NCBI RefSeq assembly: GCF_028736925.1
Contig: NZ_JAQZAT010000011.1
Location: 124,001-188,000, forward strand
Direction of reading: 5' to 3'
DNA: 64,000 nucleotides
Source of the DNA: Flavivirga sp. 57AJ16
Lineage (GTDB): Bacteria > Bacteroidota > Bacteroidia > Flavobacteriales > Flavobacteriaceae
Shown here: positions 52,077 through 60,479 of the stretch, one piece after another
Position numbering within the stretch: the first letter of the stretch is position 1
Layout: each line of letters begins with the position of its first letter
Notes under the pieces: model-generated
Databases searched by the model: none
What the model was told of the DNA's origin: nothing
The model's input: the letters and a program-made list of their open reading frames with translations, nothing else
Translations under genes and position numbers: made by a program

Positions 52077-53315
52077 ATGATCACAAAAGAAAACATCATA
52101 AAACGATTTGTAAGTTACGTTACTATCGATACGGAATCCGATCCAACCTCAGAGACTACGCCTAGTACAAAAAAGCAATGGGATCTGGCTAATAAGCTAG
52201 CCGAAGAACTTAAAACTATTGGCATGCAAGAGGTTAGCATTGATGCTAATGCATATATCATGGCAACCTTACCAAGTAATGTGGATTATGATGTTCCAAC
52301 CATTGGATTTATTTCGCATTTTGATACCTCACCAGATTTTACAGGCGCTCATGTAAATCCTCAAATCATTGAAAATTATGATGGTCAGGATATCGTTTTA
52401 AATGCAGATGAAAATATTGTATTATCTCCCGACTATTTTGATGATTTACTTTTATATAAAGGGCAAACCTTAATAACAACCGATGGCAACACGCTTTTGG
52501 GTGCGGATGATAAGGCTGGAATTTGTGAAATTGTATCGGCTATGGAATATTTAGTGAACCATCCAGAAATTAAACACGGAAAAATAAGGATCGGATTTAC
52601 TCCCGATGAAGAAATAGGTCGAGGTGCACATAAATTTGATGTCGAAAAATTCGGTGCAGATTGGGCCTATACTATGGACGGAAGCCAAATAGGCGAATTA
52701 GAATATGAAAATTTTAACGCTGCCAGTGCCGTAGTAAAAGTAAAAGGTAAGATTGTACATCCTGGATATGCTAAGGGAAAAATGATAAATTCTATGTACA
52801 TCGCTCAGGAATTTATTAATTCTTTACCACGGATGGAAACTCCAGAACATACCGAAGGGTATCAAGGGTTTTTCCATTTGCATACTATGAAAGGAGATGT
52901 TGAAGAAACAGTTTTAGAATATATTATTCGCGATCATGATAAAGGTCATTTCGAGGCACGCAAAGAAGTTATGCAAAAGCTAACTAACGAATTAAATTCG
53001 CAATACGGTAGGGAAGTTATTACCACCGAAATTAAAGATCAATATTATAATATGAAAGAAAAGGTCGAGCCTGTAATGCATATTGTAGATATTGCAGAAA
53101 AAGCCATGAGACAGCTAGAGATCCAACCACTTATTAAAGCGATTCGTGGTGGTACCGATGGCTCACAATTGAGTTATATGGGATTACCATGTCCAAATAT
53201 ATTTGCCGGCGGACATAATTTCCACGGCCGCTATGAGTATGTGCCTGTTGAAAGTATGATTAAAGCAACAGAAGTGATCTGTAAAATTGCGGAGTTAACA
53301 GCTTTAGAGAAATAA
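52077..53315 (+). CDS. pepT: Peptidase T (tripeptide aminopeptidase, M20B)
   Basis: A 412-residue cytosolic zinc aminopeptidase that removes N-terminal residues from tripeptides. The first metal motif is SHFDTS (His81, Asp83), the bridging Asp144 is in LGADDKAG, and the catalytic/metal pair Glu178-Glu179 is in TPDEEIGRG. The C-terminal [33 protein letters not shown] holds the last ligand. Length is standard. Transcribed alone. Confidence 0.95.
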   Translation: MITKENIIKRFVSYVTIDTESDPTSETTPSTKKQWDLANKLAEELKTIGMQEVSIDANAYIMATLPSNVDYDVPTIGFISHFDTSPDFTGAHVNPQIIENYDGQDIVLNADENIVLSPDYFDDLLLYKGQTLITTDGNTLLGADDKAGICEIVSAMEYLVNHPEIKHGKIRIGFTPDEEIGRGAHKFDVEKFGADWAYTMDGSQIGELEYENFNAASAVVKVKGKIVHPGYAKGKMINSMYIAQEFINSLPRMETPEHTEGYQGFFHLHTMKGDVEETVLEYIIRDHDKGHFEARKEVMQKLTNELNSQYGREVITTEIKDQYYNMKEKVEPVMHIVDIAEKAMRQLEIQPLIKAIRGGTDGSQLSYMGLPCPNIFAGGHNFHGRYEYVPVESMIKATEVICKIAELTALEK

Positions 53316-53455
53316 AAAAACCTTTAGTCCATATCGATCAAAAAAACAGATCTGTATTTTGACTCTGAAACATATAGTAGAAAAGATTATAAATCTTTGA
53401 ATTTGCTTTTTATTTCAGAATAATTTTCTGACATTCACATTTCTTAAATAAATTT

Positions 53456-53986
53456 ATGGATCTAGACCAGCTTATTTTAAAATTCCAGCAAAAAGACGAA
53501 AGGGCTTTTGAAAGTTTGTATAACATGTACAGCGATAGTATGCATGGCGTTATATATAATATCGTTAGAGACCATAACATAGCAGAAGAAGTCATGCAGG
53601 ACGTTTTCATTAAAGCATGGCATAAAGCAGATACTTATTCTAGCAAAAAAGGTCGTTTTTTTACATGGATTTTGAACATTTCCAGAAATGCTGCCATAGA
53701 TAAAACACGGTCTAAAAATTTTAAGAAGTCAAAACAAAACCTAGATGCCAATTTTTTCGTAGATATACTTGAAACCAGTGACAGCTTAGATAATAAGACA
53801 GATGCCATTGGTGTTAGTAAATTTGTAAACAAGTTAGCGAAAAAATGTATAGAGGTTATTGAGCTTTTATATTTTAAGGGCTATACACAAACTGAAGCAT
53901 CGGAAACTCTTGACATGCCCGTGGGAACCATTAAAACCAGAAATAGAAATTGTATTAAAGAGTTAAGAAGCATGGTTTTAAATTAA
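53456..53986 (+). CDS. ECF RNA polymerase sigma factor (SigK-like) with RskA partner
   Basis: A 176-residue sigma-70 family protein of the extracytoplasmic function type. Region 2 is ERAFESLYNMYSDSMHGVIY ... EEVMQDVFIKAWHKADTY, with the -10-reading helix, and region 4 is IELLYFKGYTQTEASETLDM followed by PVGTIKTRNRNCIKELR. It is followed 3 bp later by a membrane anti-sigma factor, so the pair forms a classic signal-responsive switch. The ATG at 53456 is close behind an AT-rich region without a clear consensus promoter. Confidence 0.92.
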   Translation: MDLDQLILKFQQKDERAFESLYNMYSDSMHGVIYNIVRDHNIAEEVMQDVFIKAWHKADTYSSKKGRFFTWILNISRNAAIDKTRSKNFKKSKQNLDANFFVDILETSDSLDNKTDAIGVSKFVNKLAKKCIEVIELLYFKGYTQTEASETLDMPVGTIKTRNRNCIKELRSMVLN

Positions 53987-53989
53987 TTT

Positions 53990-54796
53990 ATGGATATTAA
54001 AGCATACATAGAATCTGGAATATTAGAGCTATACGTAGCAGGTACACTTTCTAAAAAAGAAAATAAGGAAGTGTATAATCTTATGCAGCAACATCCTGAA
54101 ATATTGCAAGAAGTTTTAGAAATTGAATCTGCTATCATAAAATTAACCGCTTCGGCTTCCCAACTAAAAAATAATGATTCATTACAGAACATAAAGCAAG
54201 CATTGGGTTTTAATATTAATGATGGCTCCAAGGTTATTTCTATAACTAAACCAAAATATAACTGGCTAACTTATTCGGGTTGGGCAGCTTCTATAATTTT
54301 AGCTTTAGGCTTGTTATGGACCATCAATCAAAACAATCAGTTAAGATCCGATATTCAAATATCTGAAACGCAGCAATCTTTATTAGAAACTCAAATTGCC
54401 AATTCAAAAAACAGCTTAATCGAGGCTAAAAATTTGATAAGTGTTTTACGCGACAACAATATTACTCAAGTACCTTTAGCAGGTCAAGGTCATTTTGCCG
54501 ATACATATGCCAAAGTCTATTGGGATAAAAATTCGCAGCGAATTTTCTTGGATGTATTGGGTTTACCAGAGCCTCCTGAAGGAAAGGTCTATCAGGTTTG
54601 GTCTTTAAAATTAAGTCCGCTAACACCTACCAGTTTAGGAACCATCGATAATTTTATCACTGATGAGAACAAAATATTCGAAATAGAAAATGTAAACGAA
54701 AGTGAAGCATTTGGTATTACTTTAGAACCTGCTGGCGGTAGCGAATCACCAACTATGGAACAATTATATACCTTGGGTGTAGTGACATCAAGTTGA
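53990..54796 (+). CDS. Anti-sigma factor, RskA family
   Basis: A 268-residue membrane protein. The cytoplasmic N-terminal ~75 residues (IESGILELYVAGTLSKKENK) form the anti-sigma domain that clasps the sigma factor. One transmembrane helix follows (YSGWAASIILALGLLWTI, about 92-109), then a coiled segment and the periplasmic RskA C-terminal domain (PPEGKVYQVWSLKLSPLTP ... FGITLEPAGGSESPT). Co-translated with the sigma gene upstream. Release probably depends on regulated proteolysis, as in mycobacterial RskA. Confidence 0.9.
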   Translation: MDIKAYIESGILELYVAGTLSKKENKEVYNLMQQHPEILQEVLEIESAIIKLTASASQLKNNDSLQNIKQALGFNINDGSKVISITKPKYNWLTYSGWAASIILALGLLWTINQNNQLRSDIQISETQQSLLETQIANSKNSLIEAKNLISVLRDNNITQVPLAGQGHFADTYAKVYWDKNSQRIFLDVLGLPEPPEGKVYQVWSLKLSPLTPTSLGTIDNFITDENKIFEIENVNESEAFGITLEPAGGSESPTMEQLYTLGVVTSS

Positions 54797-54806
54797 TAAT
54801 AACTGC

Positions 54807-55820
54807 ATGAAAAAAATAATAAACCTCCAAAGCAAAAAAATCGTATTTGGACTTCCGTTACTTATTATTGGGTTGATGGTGTTTATTGTTAAATCACCAA
54901 TGTTTCAATTAAACCCAGATAAATTGGCCATTGGTGTCACGTTTGATCTATTATTAACGGCACCGTTCATTTACTTTTTGCTCATTAGAAAAACCAATAT
55001 TCCAAAAACAACAATGATTCCCTTTATAATTTTTGGAATGGTTATTTGTTCGGTGATACTTCCTTCTGAAAATCAACATTACCTCAACCTTTTTAAAATC
55101 TGGATACTTCCAATCATAGAATTATCGGTTTTATCATTTGTAATCTATAATGTTAGAAAAGGCATAAAAAGATATAAAGAGAAAAAAACATATGTTTCTG
55201 ATTTTTTCTCAACCTTAAAAAATACCTGTTACGACATACTCCCAAAACCTGTTGTTATTCCGTTTGTAACGGAAATTGCCGTTTTTTATTATGGCTTTAT
55301 TTATTGGAAAAAAAGAGAATTAAATGAAAATGAATTCTCATACCATAAAAATAGTGGCACCATAGCGTTGTTAATCGCCATTATATTGATTGTTGCCATA
55401 GAAACTGTCGTATTACATATAGTATTAGCTAAATGGAGTCTTATAGCTGCTTGGATCTTAACTTGTTTAAGTATTTATTCTGGAATACAAATTTTTGGTT
55501 TTTTAAAATCAATGATTAAAAGACCCATAGCCATAGAGCATAATACACTTTACCTTCGATACGGTATTATGAACGAATCTACTATGGACCTAAAAAATAT
55601 CGACTCCATAGAGATTTCGTCAAAAGACATTAAGAATAACAAGGAAATTAGAAAATTATCATTTCTCGGAGAACTTGAGAATCATAATGTCATTATCACA
55701 TTAAAGACAGAACATACCTTAATTGGACTTTATGGGGTTAAAAGAAAATTTAAAGTTTTGGCCTTACACGTTGATGATAAGATTGAATTTAAAAACCGTA
55801 TTAATAAAGCCTTACTATAG
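54807..55820 (+). CDS. Polytopic membrane protein of unknown function in ECF operon
   Basis: A 337-residue protein with about seven hydrophobic helices in two groups (residues ~10-120 and ~185-235) and a soluble C-terminal ~100 residues with a PH-like look (IAIEHNTLYLRYGIMNESTM, ENHNVIITLKTEHTLIGLYG). It starts 10 bp after the anti-sigma gene, so it is probably a member of the same operon and either a target or a co-sensor of the sigma system. I do not recognise a characterised family. Confidence 0.7.
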   Translation: MKKIINLQSKKIVFGLPLLIIGLMVFIVKSPMFQLNPDKLAIGVTFDLLLTAPFIYFLLIRKTNIPKTTMIPFIIFGMVICSVILPSENQHYLNLFKIWILPIIELSVLSFVIYNVRKGIKRYKEKKTYVSDFFSTLKNTCYDILPKPVVIPFVTEIAVFYYGFIYWKKRELNENEFSYHKNSGTIALLIAIILIVAIETVVLHIVLAKWSLIAAWILTCLSIYSGIQIFGFLKSMIKRPIAIEHNTLYLRYGIMNESTMDLKNIDSIEISSKDIKNNKEIRKLSFLGELENHNVIITLKTEHTLIGLYGVKRKFKVLALHVDDKIEFKNRINKALL

Positions 55821-56053
55821 GCATATAAATTAAGTACTACCTGGTCCCAAGGGTACGAAGTATCAAATTTACCTCCCCATAAAAATGGCTTCAATTCTAG
55901 ATGTATAGCTAACCCTACTTCTAAAAAATGAATCTCATGACGATAAGAAATCTCCAAAAAAAACGGCTCCGAATGAAGAAGAAATAGCTTCTATTAACAC
56001 CTTTGACCATTTTTTTAGAGCAAACCAAATGGTATAACAGCAAACTTTTGTTA

Positions 56054-56218
56054 TCATACCATTTACACCTTGAATTTACCCAATAAAACACGTCTTTTTG
56101 TGCTTTATTTCGTTATAAAAATAAACCAGAACTATAGCTATGCTTGATTTTTACGCCTCATCTATCACAAAAATTCTTCATTTTATTTTTGGGTAAATTC
56201 AAAGTATAACTGGTATGA
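56054..56218. mobile_element. 165-bp MITE-like element with ~29-bp terminal inverted repeats
   Basis: The left end TCATACCATTTACACCTTGA followed by ATTTACCCA (56054-56082) and the right end TGGGTAAATTC ... ACTGGTATGA (56190-56218) are inverted copies with a few mismatches. No coding frame inside. An additional hairpin (AAATGGTATAACA/TGTTATCATACCATTT) overlaps its left end at 56026-56063. It is the first element in the gene-free island 55821-57087. Confidence 0.7.
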
Positions 56219-56280
56219 CTTTTGTGAATATGATCGCTCGTATCGCAAAAATAAATATCTTTATGTTGCACTTGGCATAA

Positions 56281-56760
56281 GTATTGGGAAATTAACCTAA
56301 AATCCCGCTGAAAAAGCGGGATTAGCCTGCCGGCAGGCAGCTACGGTCTACCCACAAATCATGATCTTCTGTGCTTTCTGTATAGGTTTGCCGTACCAGC
56401 CTCGCAGACCGCTTTTTATAGAGCGCTCAGGTCTCTCTGCTAGTTGTTGGGAAAATACCATAGGGCTGTCCCCGACCTTTCGGAAGGGGACCGAGCGTTT
56501 AAAAATAGTCCAGTGGACTATTTTAGCGTAGGTGCCAGACTGCGCGAAGGACTAAAAAGCTTCGAGGAACAGGAGCATTGGCGTTGGCCATGGCGGTGGG
56601 GGCGACGCGAAGTTTTGGGCCCGGTTCTTCTCTGGCGACAGCATGAGAAGAAATACCTCTCGAAAGGGCGTCTTTTCTTTTGTTACTTTTCTTTGGACGA
56701 GCAAAGAAAAGTAAGTAAAAAGGGAAATAAGCTTTTGTTCTTTATATTGAAAAAAGATGT
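56281..56760. other. GC-rich hairpin-chain block, possible structured RNA or mobile repeat
   Basis: A block far richer in G+C than the flanks (about 55% by my hand count over 56401-56640). It contains a series of strong palindromes: ATCCCGCT/AGCGGGAT (56302-56322), CCTT-TCGG-AAGG inside TCCCC/GGGGA near 56468-56490, AAAATAGTCCA/TGGACTATTTT (56502-56524), and the 13-bp stem TTACTTTTCTTTG / CAAAGAAAAGTAA (56683-56714). Open frames exist on both strands (109 residues on plus), but composition and stems argue against a gene. Confidence 0.55.
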
Positions 56761-56791
56761 GGGTACACCGTAGCTGCAGGCAGGCAGGCAG

Positions 56792-57015
56792 GTTCAACTA
56801 GCTGTTTTGAATGCATTGCTTCGCAATTTTTCAAAACAGAGATATCAAACCTGAGATCCCGTTGAAAAAGCGGGATTAGTTCAACTAGCTGTTTTGAATG
56901 CATTGCTTCGCAATTTTTCAAAACAGAGATATCAAACCTGAGATCCCGCTGAAAAAGCGGGATTAGTTCAACTAGCTGTTTTGAATTCATTGCTTCGCAA
57001 TTTTTCAAAACAGAG
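56792..57015. repeat. 87-bp tandem direct repeat, 2.6 copies
   Basis: Units start at 56792, 56879 and 56966, exactly 87 bp apart, each GTTCAACTAGCTGTTTTGAA onward. Each full unit contains two hairpins: TTTTGAA...TTGCTTCGCAA...TTCAAAA and ATCCCG(T/C)TGAAAAAGCGGGAT. The third copy stops before the second hairpin, 73 bp upstream of a sigma factor start. Because 87 is a multiple of three, a frame stays open on the minus strand; it is not thought to be a gene. Confidence 0.88.
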
Positions 57016-57087
57016 TTTCACTAATAAAAATGCAATAGATTTAAAAAGTATCGTCTTTTTAAACAAAGACCCTCTATAATCGGTTTA

Positions 57088-57627
57088 ATGAATTCGGAAT
57101 CAGAAAACAGTAAAAAACTTAATGATTTTTTTGGCAGGGAATATAGGGCCCTGAAGGTTTATGTGAACAATAGAATAAGGGATACGGCCAGTCGAAATGC
57201 TGAAGACATTATTCAGGATGTGGCCTTAAAATTATTCTCAGGAGCAGATAGATATGCCCCTATCAATAACGTAGCTGGTTTTGTTTATAGATCAATTAGA
57301 AATAAAATAATTGATATTATGCGAACAACTAAACCAACAGAACAAATAGAAATCGATAGTGAGCTTTTAGATTTAGCAGAAATGATTCACCAGTCAACAG
57401 ACGATCAAGTGTCAGAAGAAATGATTCCTCTTTTAAAAAAGAGTATTAAACAACTCAAACCAGGCTATCGGGATATTATTATAGCGGTAGATTTTGAAGG
57501 CTATTCATATAAAGAAATTTCTAAAGAAACCGGAATCCCAGAAGGTACGCTCATGTCCAGAAGACATAGAGCTATTGGCATATTATATAAAAAATTAGAA
57601 TCAGAAATTAACAAACATAAAAATTAA
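57088..57627 (+). CDS. ECF RNA polymerase sigma factor without classical anti-sigma
   Basis: A 179-residue ECF sigma factor. Region 2: FFGREYRALKVYVNNRI ... AEDIIQDVALKLFS, with the core-binding and -10 helices. Region 4: LKPGYRDIIIAVDFEGYSYK ... GIPEGTLMSRRHRAIGILYK. The region 4 helix-turn-helix is intact. No RskA or zinc anti-sigma gene follows. Instead a 134-residue membrane protein starts 6 bp downstream and is the likely regulator. The upstream DNA is the 87-bp repeat array, so the promoter must lie in or just after it. Confidence 0.9.
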   Translation: MNSESENSKKLNDFFGREYRALKVYVNNRIRDTASRNAEDIIQDVALKLFSGADRYAPINNVAGFVYRSIRNKIIDIMRTTKPTEQIEIDSELLDLAEMIHQSTDDQVSEEMIPLLKKSIKQLKPGYRDIIIAVDFEGYSYKEISKETGIPEGTLMSRRHRAIGILYKKLESEINKHKN

Positions 57628-57633
57628 CATATC

Positions 57634-58038
57634 ATGAAAAATTTTTTCACCCATAAATTCAGAAAAAAATCCCCATTAGAAATTGCCGGAATGATCATCT
57701 TTGGTGTTATTGCCATTACCGGACTGGCCATTTTGTTCGGCTTTGTAATTATGTGGTTGTGGAATTGGCTGATGCCAGAGATTTTTGGACTTACCACACT
57801 TAATTATTGGCAAGCCGTAGGGTTATTTATACTCTTAAAATTATTACTTGGAGGCTGCGGTGGCAGCGGCAAATCGTCTAAAGGTTCGAAACGAAAATGT
57901 GATGATAATTCCAAAAGTGATTTTTCAAAATGGAAACATTATGACAAATTTTGGGAAGAGGAAGGTGATGAACTTTATAAAAAATACCTCGAACGAAAGA
58001 CCGATCCGGCCCAAGCAAACGAATCTCAATCTGAATAG
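57634..58038 (+). CDS. Short membrane protein linked to ECF sigma factor
   Basis: A 134-residue protein with two transmembrane helices (IAGMIIFGVIAITGLAILFG, then NYWQAVGLFILLKLLLGGCG) separated by MWLWNWLMPEIFGLTTL. A charged cytoplasmic tail follows with FSKWKHYDKFWEEEGDELY. The W-N-W-L-M-P-x-x-F-G-L and Y-W-Q-A-x-G-L motifs recur in proteins that sit beside ECF sigma factors in several phyla, and I recall the pattern but no established function. Its position makes it the best candidate for a new type of anti-sigma or sensor (inference). Confidence 0.68.
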   Translation: MKNFFTHKFRKKSPLEIAGMIIFGVIAITGLAILFGFVIMWLWNWLMPEIFGLTTLNYWQAVGLFILLKLLLGGCGGSGKSSKGSKRKCDDNSKSDFSKWKHYDKFWEEEGDELYKKYLERKTDPAQANESQSE

Positions 58039-58069
58039 CTTTAAATACCACAACCAATAATATTGCATT

Positions 58070-58288
58070 ATGCACCTACTAATATTTGAAACAGACATTA
58101 AGTCAAAGAAAAAAGTAAAATCCTTAAAACCGATCCTTAATGAGCATGCTGACATTTTAAAATGGTCAATCGACCTCGAAGATATTGACAATGTGCTTAG
58201 AATTGAAGCTACCAATAATATTACAGAAAATGAGATCATTGATATGGTTAAAACTCGTGGCTTTTATATCGAAACATTAACAGATTAA
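58070..58288 (+). CDS. Small HMA-like conserved hypothetical protein (72 aa)
   Basis: A 72-residue protein (MHLLIFETDIKSKKKVKSL ... WSIDLEDIDNVLRIEA ... IDMVKTRGFYIETLTD) whose beta-alpha-beta-beta-alpha-beta pattern resembles the ferredoxin-like fold of heavy-metal-associated domains, but without the metal-binding CxxC. It is the third gene of the ECF sigma/membrane protein unit (31 bp gap). A weak hairpin (AGCGCCTG/CAGACGCT, 58291-58313) just after the stop may end the transcript. The rest of the 58289-58529 gap holds a second stem (CAAACCA/TGGTTTG) and no gene. Confidence 0.6.
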   Translation: MHLLIFETDIKSKKKVKSLKPILNEHADILKWSIDLEDIDNVLRIEATNNITENEIIDMVKTRGFYIETLTD

Positions 58289-58529
58289 AAAAGCGCCTGA
58301 ATAAACCAGACGCTTTCCTCCAACAAACCAAAAAAACTCAAAATAAAAATGGTTTGAGCCCCCAAAAATTATTAACAATACTAGTTGTCAAATAACATCC
58401 TCTCTGATTCTACATGTCACTTGTTATCCAATCTATCATTATTCAACCATAACCGTTAAGCCAGAGTATCAAAAAATATTAAGAATAAACAAAACGAACA
58501 CATAGAAACCTTTTCATGACCAACTTTAA

Positions 58530-59822
58530 TTATATTTTATGAATACTTTTTTCCATTAATGGCCCTAGCTCAAAAGTACTTTCCAAAAGTTCCTTTTTCA
58601 ATCTTTTTGACTCATCAATTTTGCCCGTGGATTTATAAATTTCAGCCACATGGTATAGCACTTCAGGTTCAAACGTTTTTTCATTAACATAAGATTCAAC
58701 TATTTCCAATGCACGATCTAAATTTCCATTCTTAAAATGAGTCCAGGCCAATAAATCGTAGGATTGCGCTGTTGGTCTGTTCTCAATTTCTTCATTTGCT
58801 ATCTTTAAAGCCAACGAAGCGCTTTCGTTTTCTTCAGCAAGCAACAACGCATTATACTTGTTATACATATCTCCATAAAGCTTATTTTGCATAGCCAGAT
58901 CATATAACCTTAATTGTTCGTTTTTTAAATCCAGGTCCTGTTTATATTCAGCTATTTCAGCTTTTAACAAATAGTAATCTGGAGCATTATAATTTTTAGT
59001 CACTGCATTTAAAATACGAAGTGCTTCATCTGCATTTTTTTCGTGTGAATAAACAATCCATGCAATACCTTTTTTTGCATAAGCATCGCTGGGGTCTAAT
59101 TTCAAGGCTTTTAAATAATGAGTATATGATGCCTGAATATTCCCGGCATGCCCATAATAATCTGCTAAATTTGTATAGACCCATTGTTTCGTTGGTGGAA
59201 CGTTAGAGGATTCGGCAATGACTTTAGCTTGTTCCATATACCTAATAGCGGCATCTAGATTTCCCCGATGATCCGACCATTTTGACAAACGTATGAGGTA
59301 ATCAAAGTCTGAATCGTCACTAATTTTATCCAAATAACTTTTTGCTAATTGATAACTACCTAGTTCTAAGTACACATCAAACAACATTTTTTGGGTCGCT
59401 TTCAAAGCTTCGCCATTAGCTTCCGCTTTTTTTAATAGCTCTAAGGATTCTTTAAATCTATGCTGTGAAATATAATTTCTAGCTAAAGCTCTTAAGTATC
59501 CAGATTTATTAAATTTAGTAAGCACATTAGCTTGTTTTAAATTTTCTTCAGCTTTAATTAATGCCTCGATATGACCTGTTCTGCTAAATATTTGAGATTG
59601 AGATGCTGCAGCTTTTGCTAAATATGGAAATTGATCTGGTTCTTTTTCTAACTTTTTTTCCCAAAATTTAAAATCTTCCATTGCAAATTGCAACATCTCA
59701 TTATCCTTTATTTCTAAGTATCCATCATAATCGTCACTACTTGTTATTTTACTTGGCCTATCATGACAGCTTACAATAATTAGTAATGGCATGACCAGTA
59801 TTAATTGATTTAATAGTTTCAT
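58530..59822 (-). CDS. TPR lipoprotein downstream of DUF4331 genes
   Basis: A 430-residue lipoprotein (lipobox LLIIVSCHDR, Cys near residue 19) with about eight TPR-like helix pairs (SGYLRALARNYISQHRFKES, DYYGHAGNIQASYTHYLKAL, LDPSDAYAKKGIAWI). It is anchored to a membrane with the repeats outside the cytoplasm. It is the third gene after two DUF4331 genes, with an 80-bp gap holding a 12-bp perfect hairpin (59859-59891), so it may be expressed at a lower level from the same transcript. Confidence 0.78.
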   Translation of the reverse strand: MKLLNQLILVMPLLIIVSCHDRPSKITSSDDYDGYLEIKDNEMLQFAMEDFKFWEKKLEKEPDQFPYLAKAAASQSQIFSRTGHIEALIKAEENLKQANVLTKFNKSGYLRALARNYISQHRFKESLELLKKAEANGEALKATQKMLFDVYLELGSYQLAKSYLDKISDDSDFDYLIRLSKWSDHRGNLDAAIRYMEQAKVIAESSNVPPTKQWVYTNLADYYGHAGNIQASYTHYLKALKLDPSDAYAKKGIAWIVYSHEKNADEALRILNAVTKNYNAPDYYLLKAEIAEYKQDLDLKNEQLRLYDLAMQNKLYGDMYNKYNALLLAEENESASLALKIANEEIENRPTAQSYDLLAWTHFKNGNLDRALEIVESYVNEKTFEPEVLYHVAEIYKSTGKIDESKRLKKELLESTFELGPLMEKSIHKI

Positions 59823-59858
59823 TATTTTGTGTTTTTTGGTTATTGTCTTGTTTAAACC

Positions 59859-59891
59859 CTGAAATAAGGATACTAAAGCTCCTTATTTCAG
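59859..59891 (-). other. Perfect 12-bp hairpin in the DUF4331-TPR spacer
   Basis: CTGAAATAAGGA (59859-59870) and TCCTTATTTCAG (59880-59891) enclose nine bases. No U-run follows on the minus strand, so it looks more like an mRNA-processing or partial attenuation element than a full terminator. Confidence 0.5.
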
Positions 59892-59902
59892 AATTAATAA
59901 TT

Positions 59903-60457
59903 TTACCAAGGAGAGGCCAAGTAAGGAAATGAGCTTAAAAAAGCTTTATCGTTTTCATCCACATTATCATTAGACAATGTTGGGTTTTCCATAAAATCTT
60001 CTCCTCCAAAAATTAATAGTAATTCAACAGTAATAACATCGTCGGCCAAAGCTCGACCAGTTAAAACATTCGTCCCATCGTAAAAAGTTGTTGTTCCATC
60101 TAATGATACATTTAAAACATCGGTAGCTAGAAGTCCTGTGAAGTCTGCAGAAGTTTGCCCTAAAGCATTCATGTCCCCTGGGTTTGCAAATGCAGGACTC
60201 AAGGCTTCCAAATTTGTTTGAAACATACTTTGATATGTTGCATTTTGGTTTGAAGGTGCAGTAACATTAAACATGTCCTTACTTGCAGCATTCACAAATA
60301 CTGTATTTACTGCGGGTCTCCCCATCTGATCTTCTTGAGAATATGTTCCAGAAAAATCCAATTGGTTTTCGTCCATTATAGTATCGTCATCATTTGAGCA
60401 ATTAAATGCCAACAATGAAACGGTAAATGCAACAGTTAATATCTTTATAGTTTTCAT
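59903..60457 (-). CDS. DUF4331 family lipoprotein (C-terminal-type half)
   Basis: A 184-residue lipoprotein (SLLAFNCSNDDD, Cys near residue 20). QMGRPAVNTVFVNA and LTGRALADDVITVELLLIFGG are the motifs of the C-terminal half of long DUF4331 proteins. The gene upstream holds the N-terminal-type half, so the family appears here as two polypeptides with separate export signals. Function is unknown. Both are exported and probably act together on the cell surface. Confidence 0.8.
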   Translation of the reverse strand: MKTIKILTVAFTVSLLAFNCSNDDDTIMDENQLDFSGTYSQEDQMGRPAVNTVFVNAASKDMFNVTAPSNQNATYQSMFQTNLEALSPAFANPGDMNALGQTSADFTGLLATDVLNVSLDGTTTFYDGTNVLTGRALADDVITVELLLIFGGEDFMENPTLSNDNVDENDKAFLSSFPYLASPW

Positions 60458-60479
60458 AATTTTATCTTTAATAGTTATT

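Noticed and set aside
54807-55820. DedA or transporter assignment for the third gene of the first ECF operon
   Set aside because: No motif of a transporter family was found; only membrane topology and a PH-like tail can be supported.
55730-55957. 75-residue minus-strand frame over the end of the ECF-operon membrane protein gene
   Set aside because: Nearly half overlaps a convincing plus-strand gene. The remaining part has some protein-like words (GGKFDTSYPWDQ) but no start signal or family.
56444-56773. 109-residue plus-strand frame in the GC-rich block
   Set aside because: Its codons run through several perfect hairpin stems and its amino-acid mix is odd for this genome. No domain is recognised, so it is treated as part of the structured block.
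56742-57008. 88-residue minus-strand frame with a 29-residue repeat
   Set aside because: It is only the 87-bp DNA repeat read through in one frame; the unit is a multiple of three and consists of hairpins, so the open frame is expected by chance.
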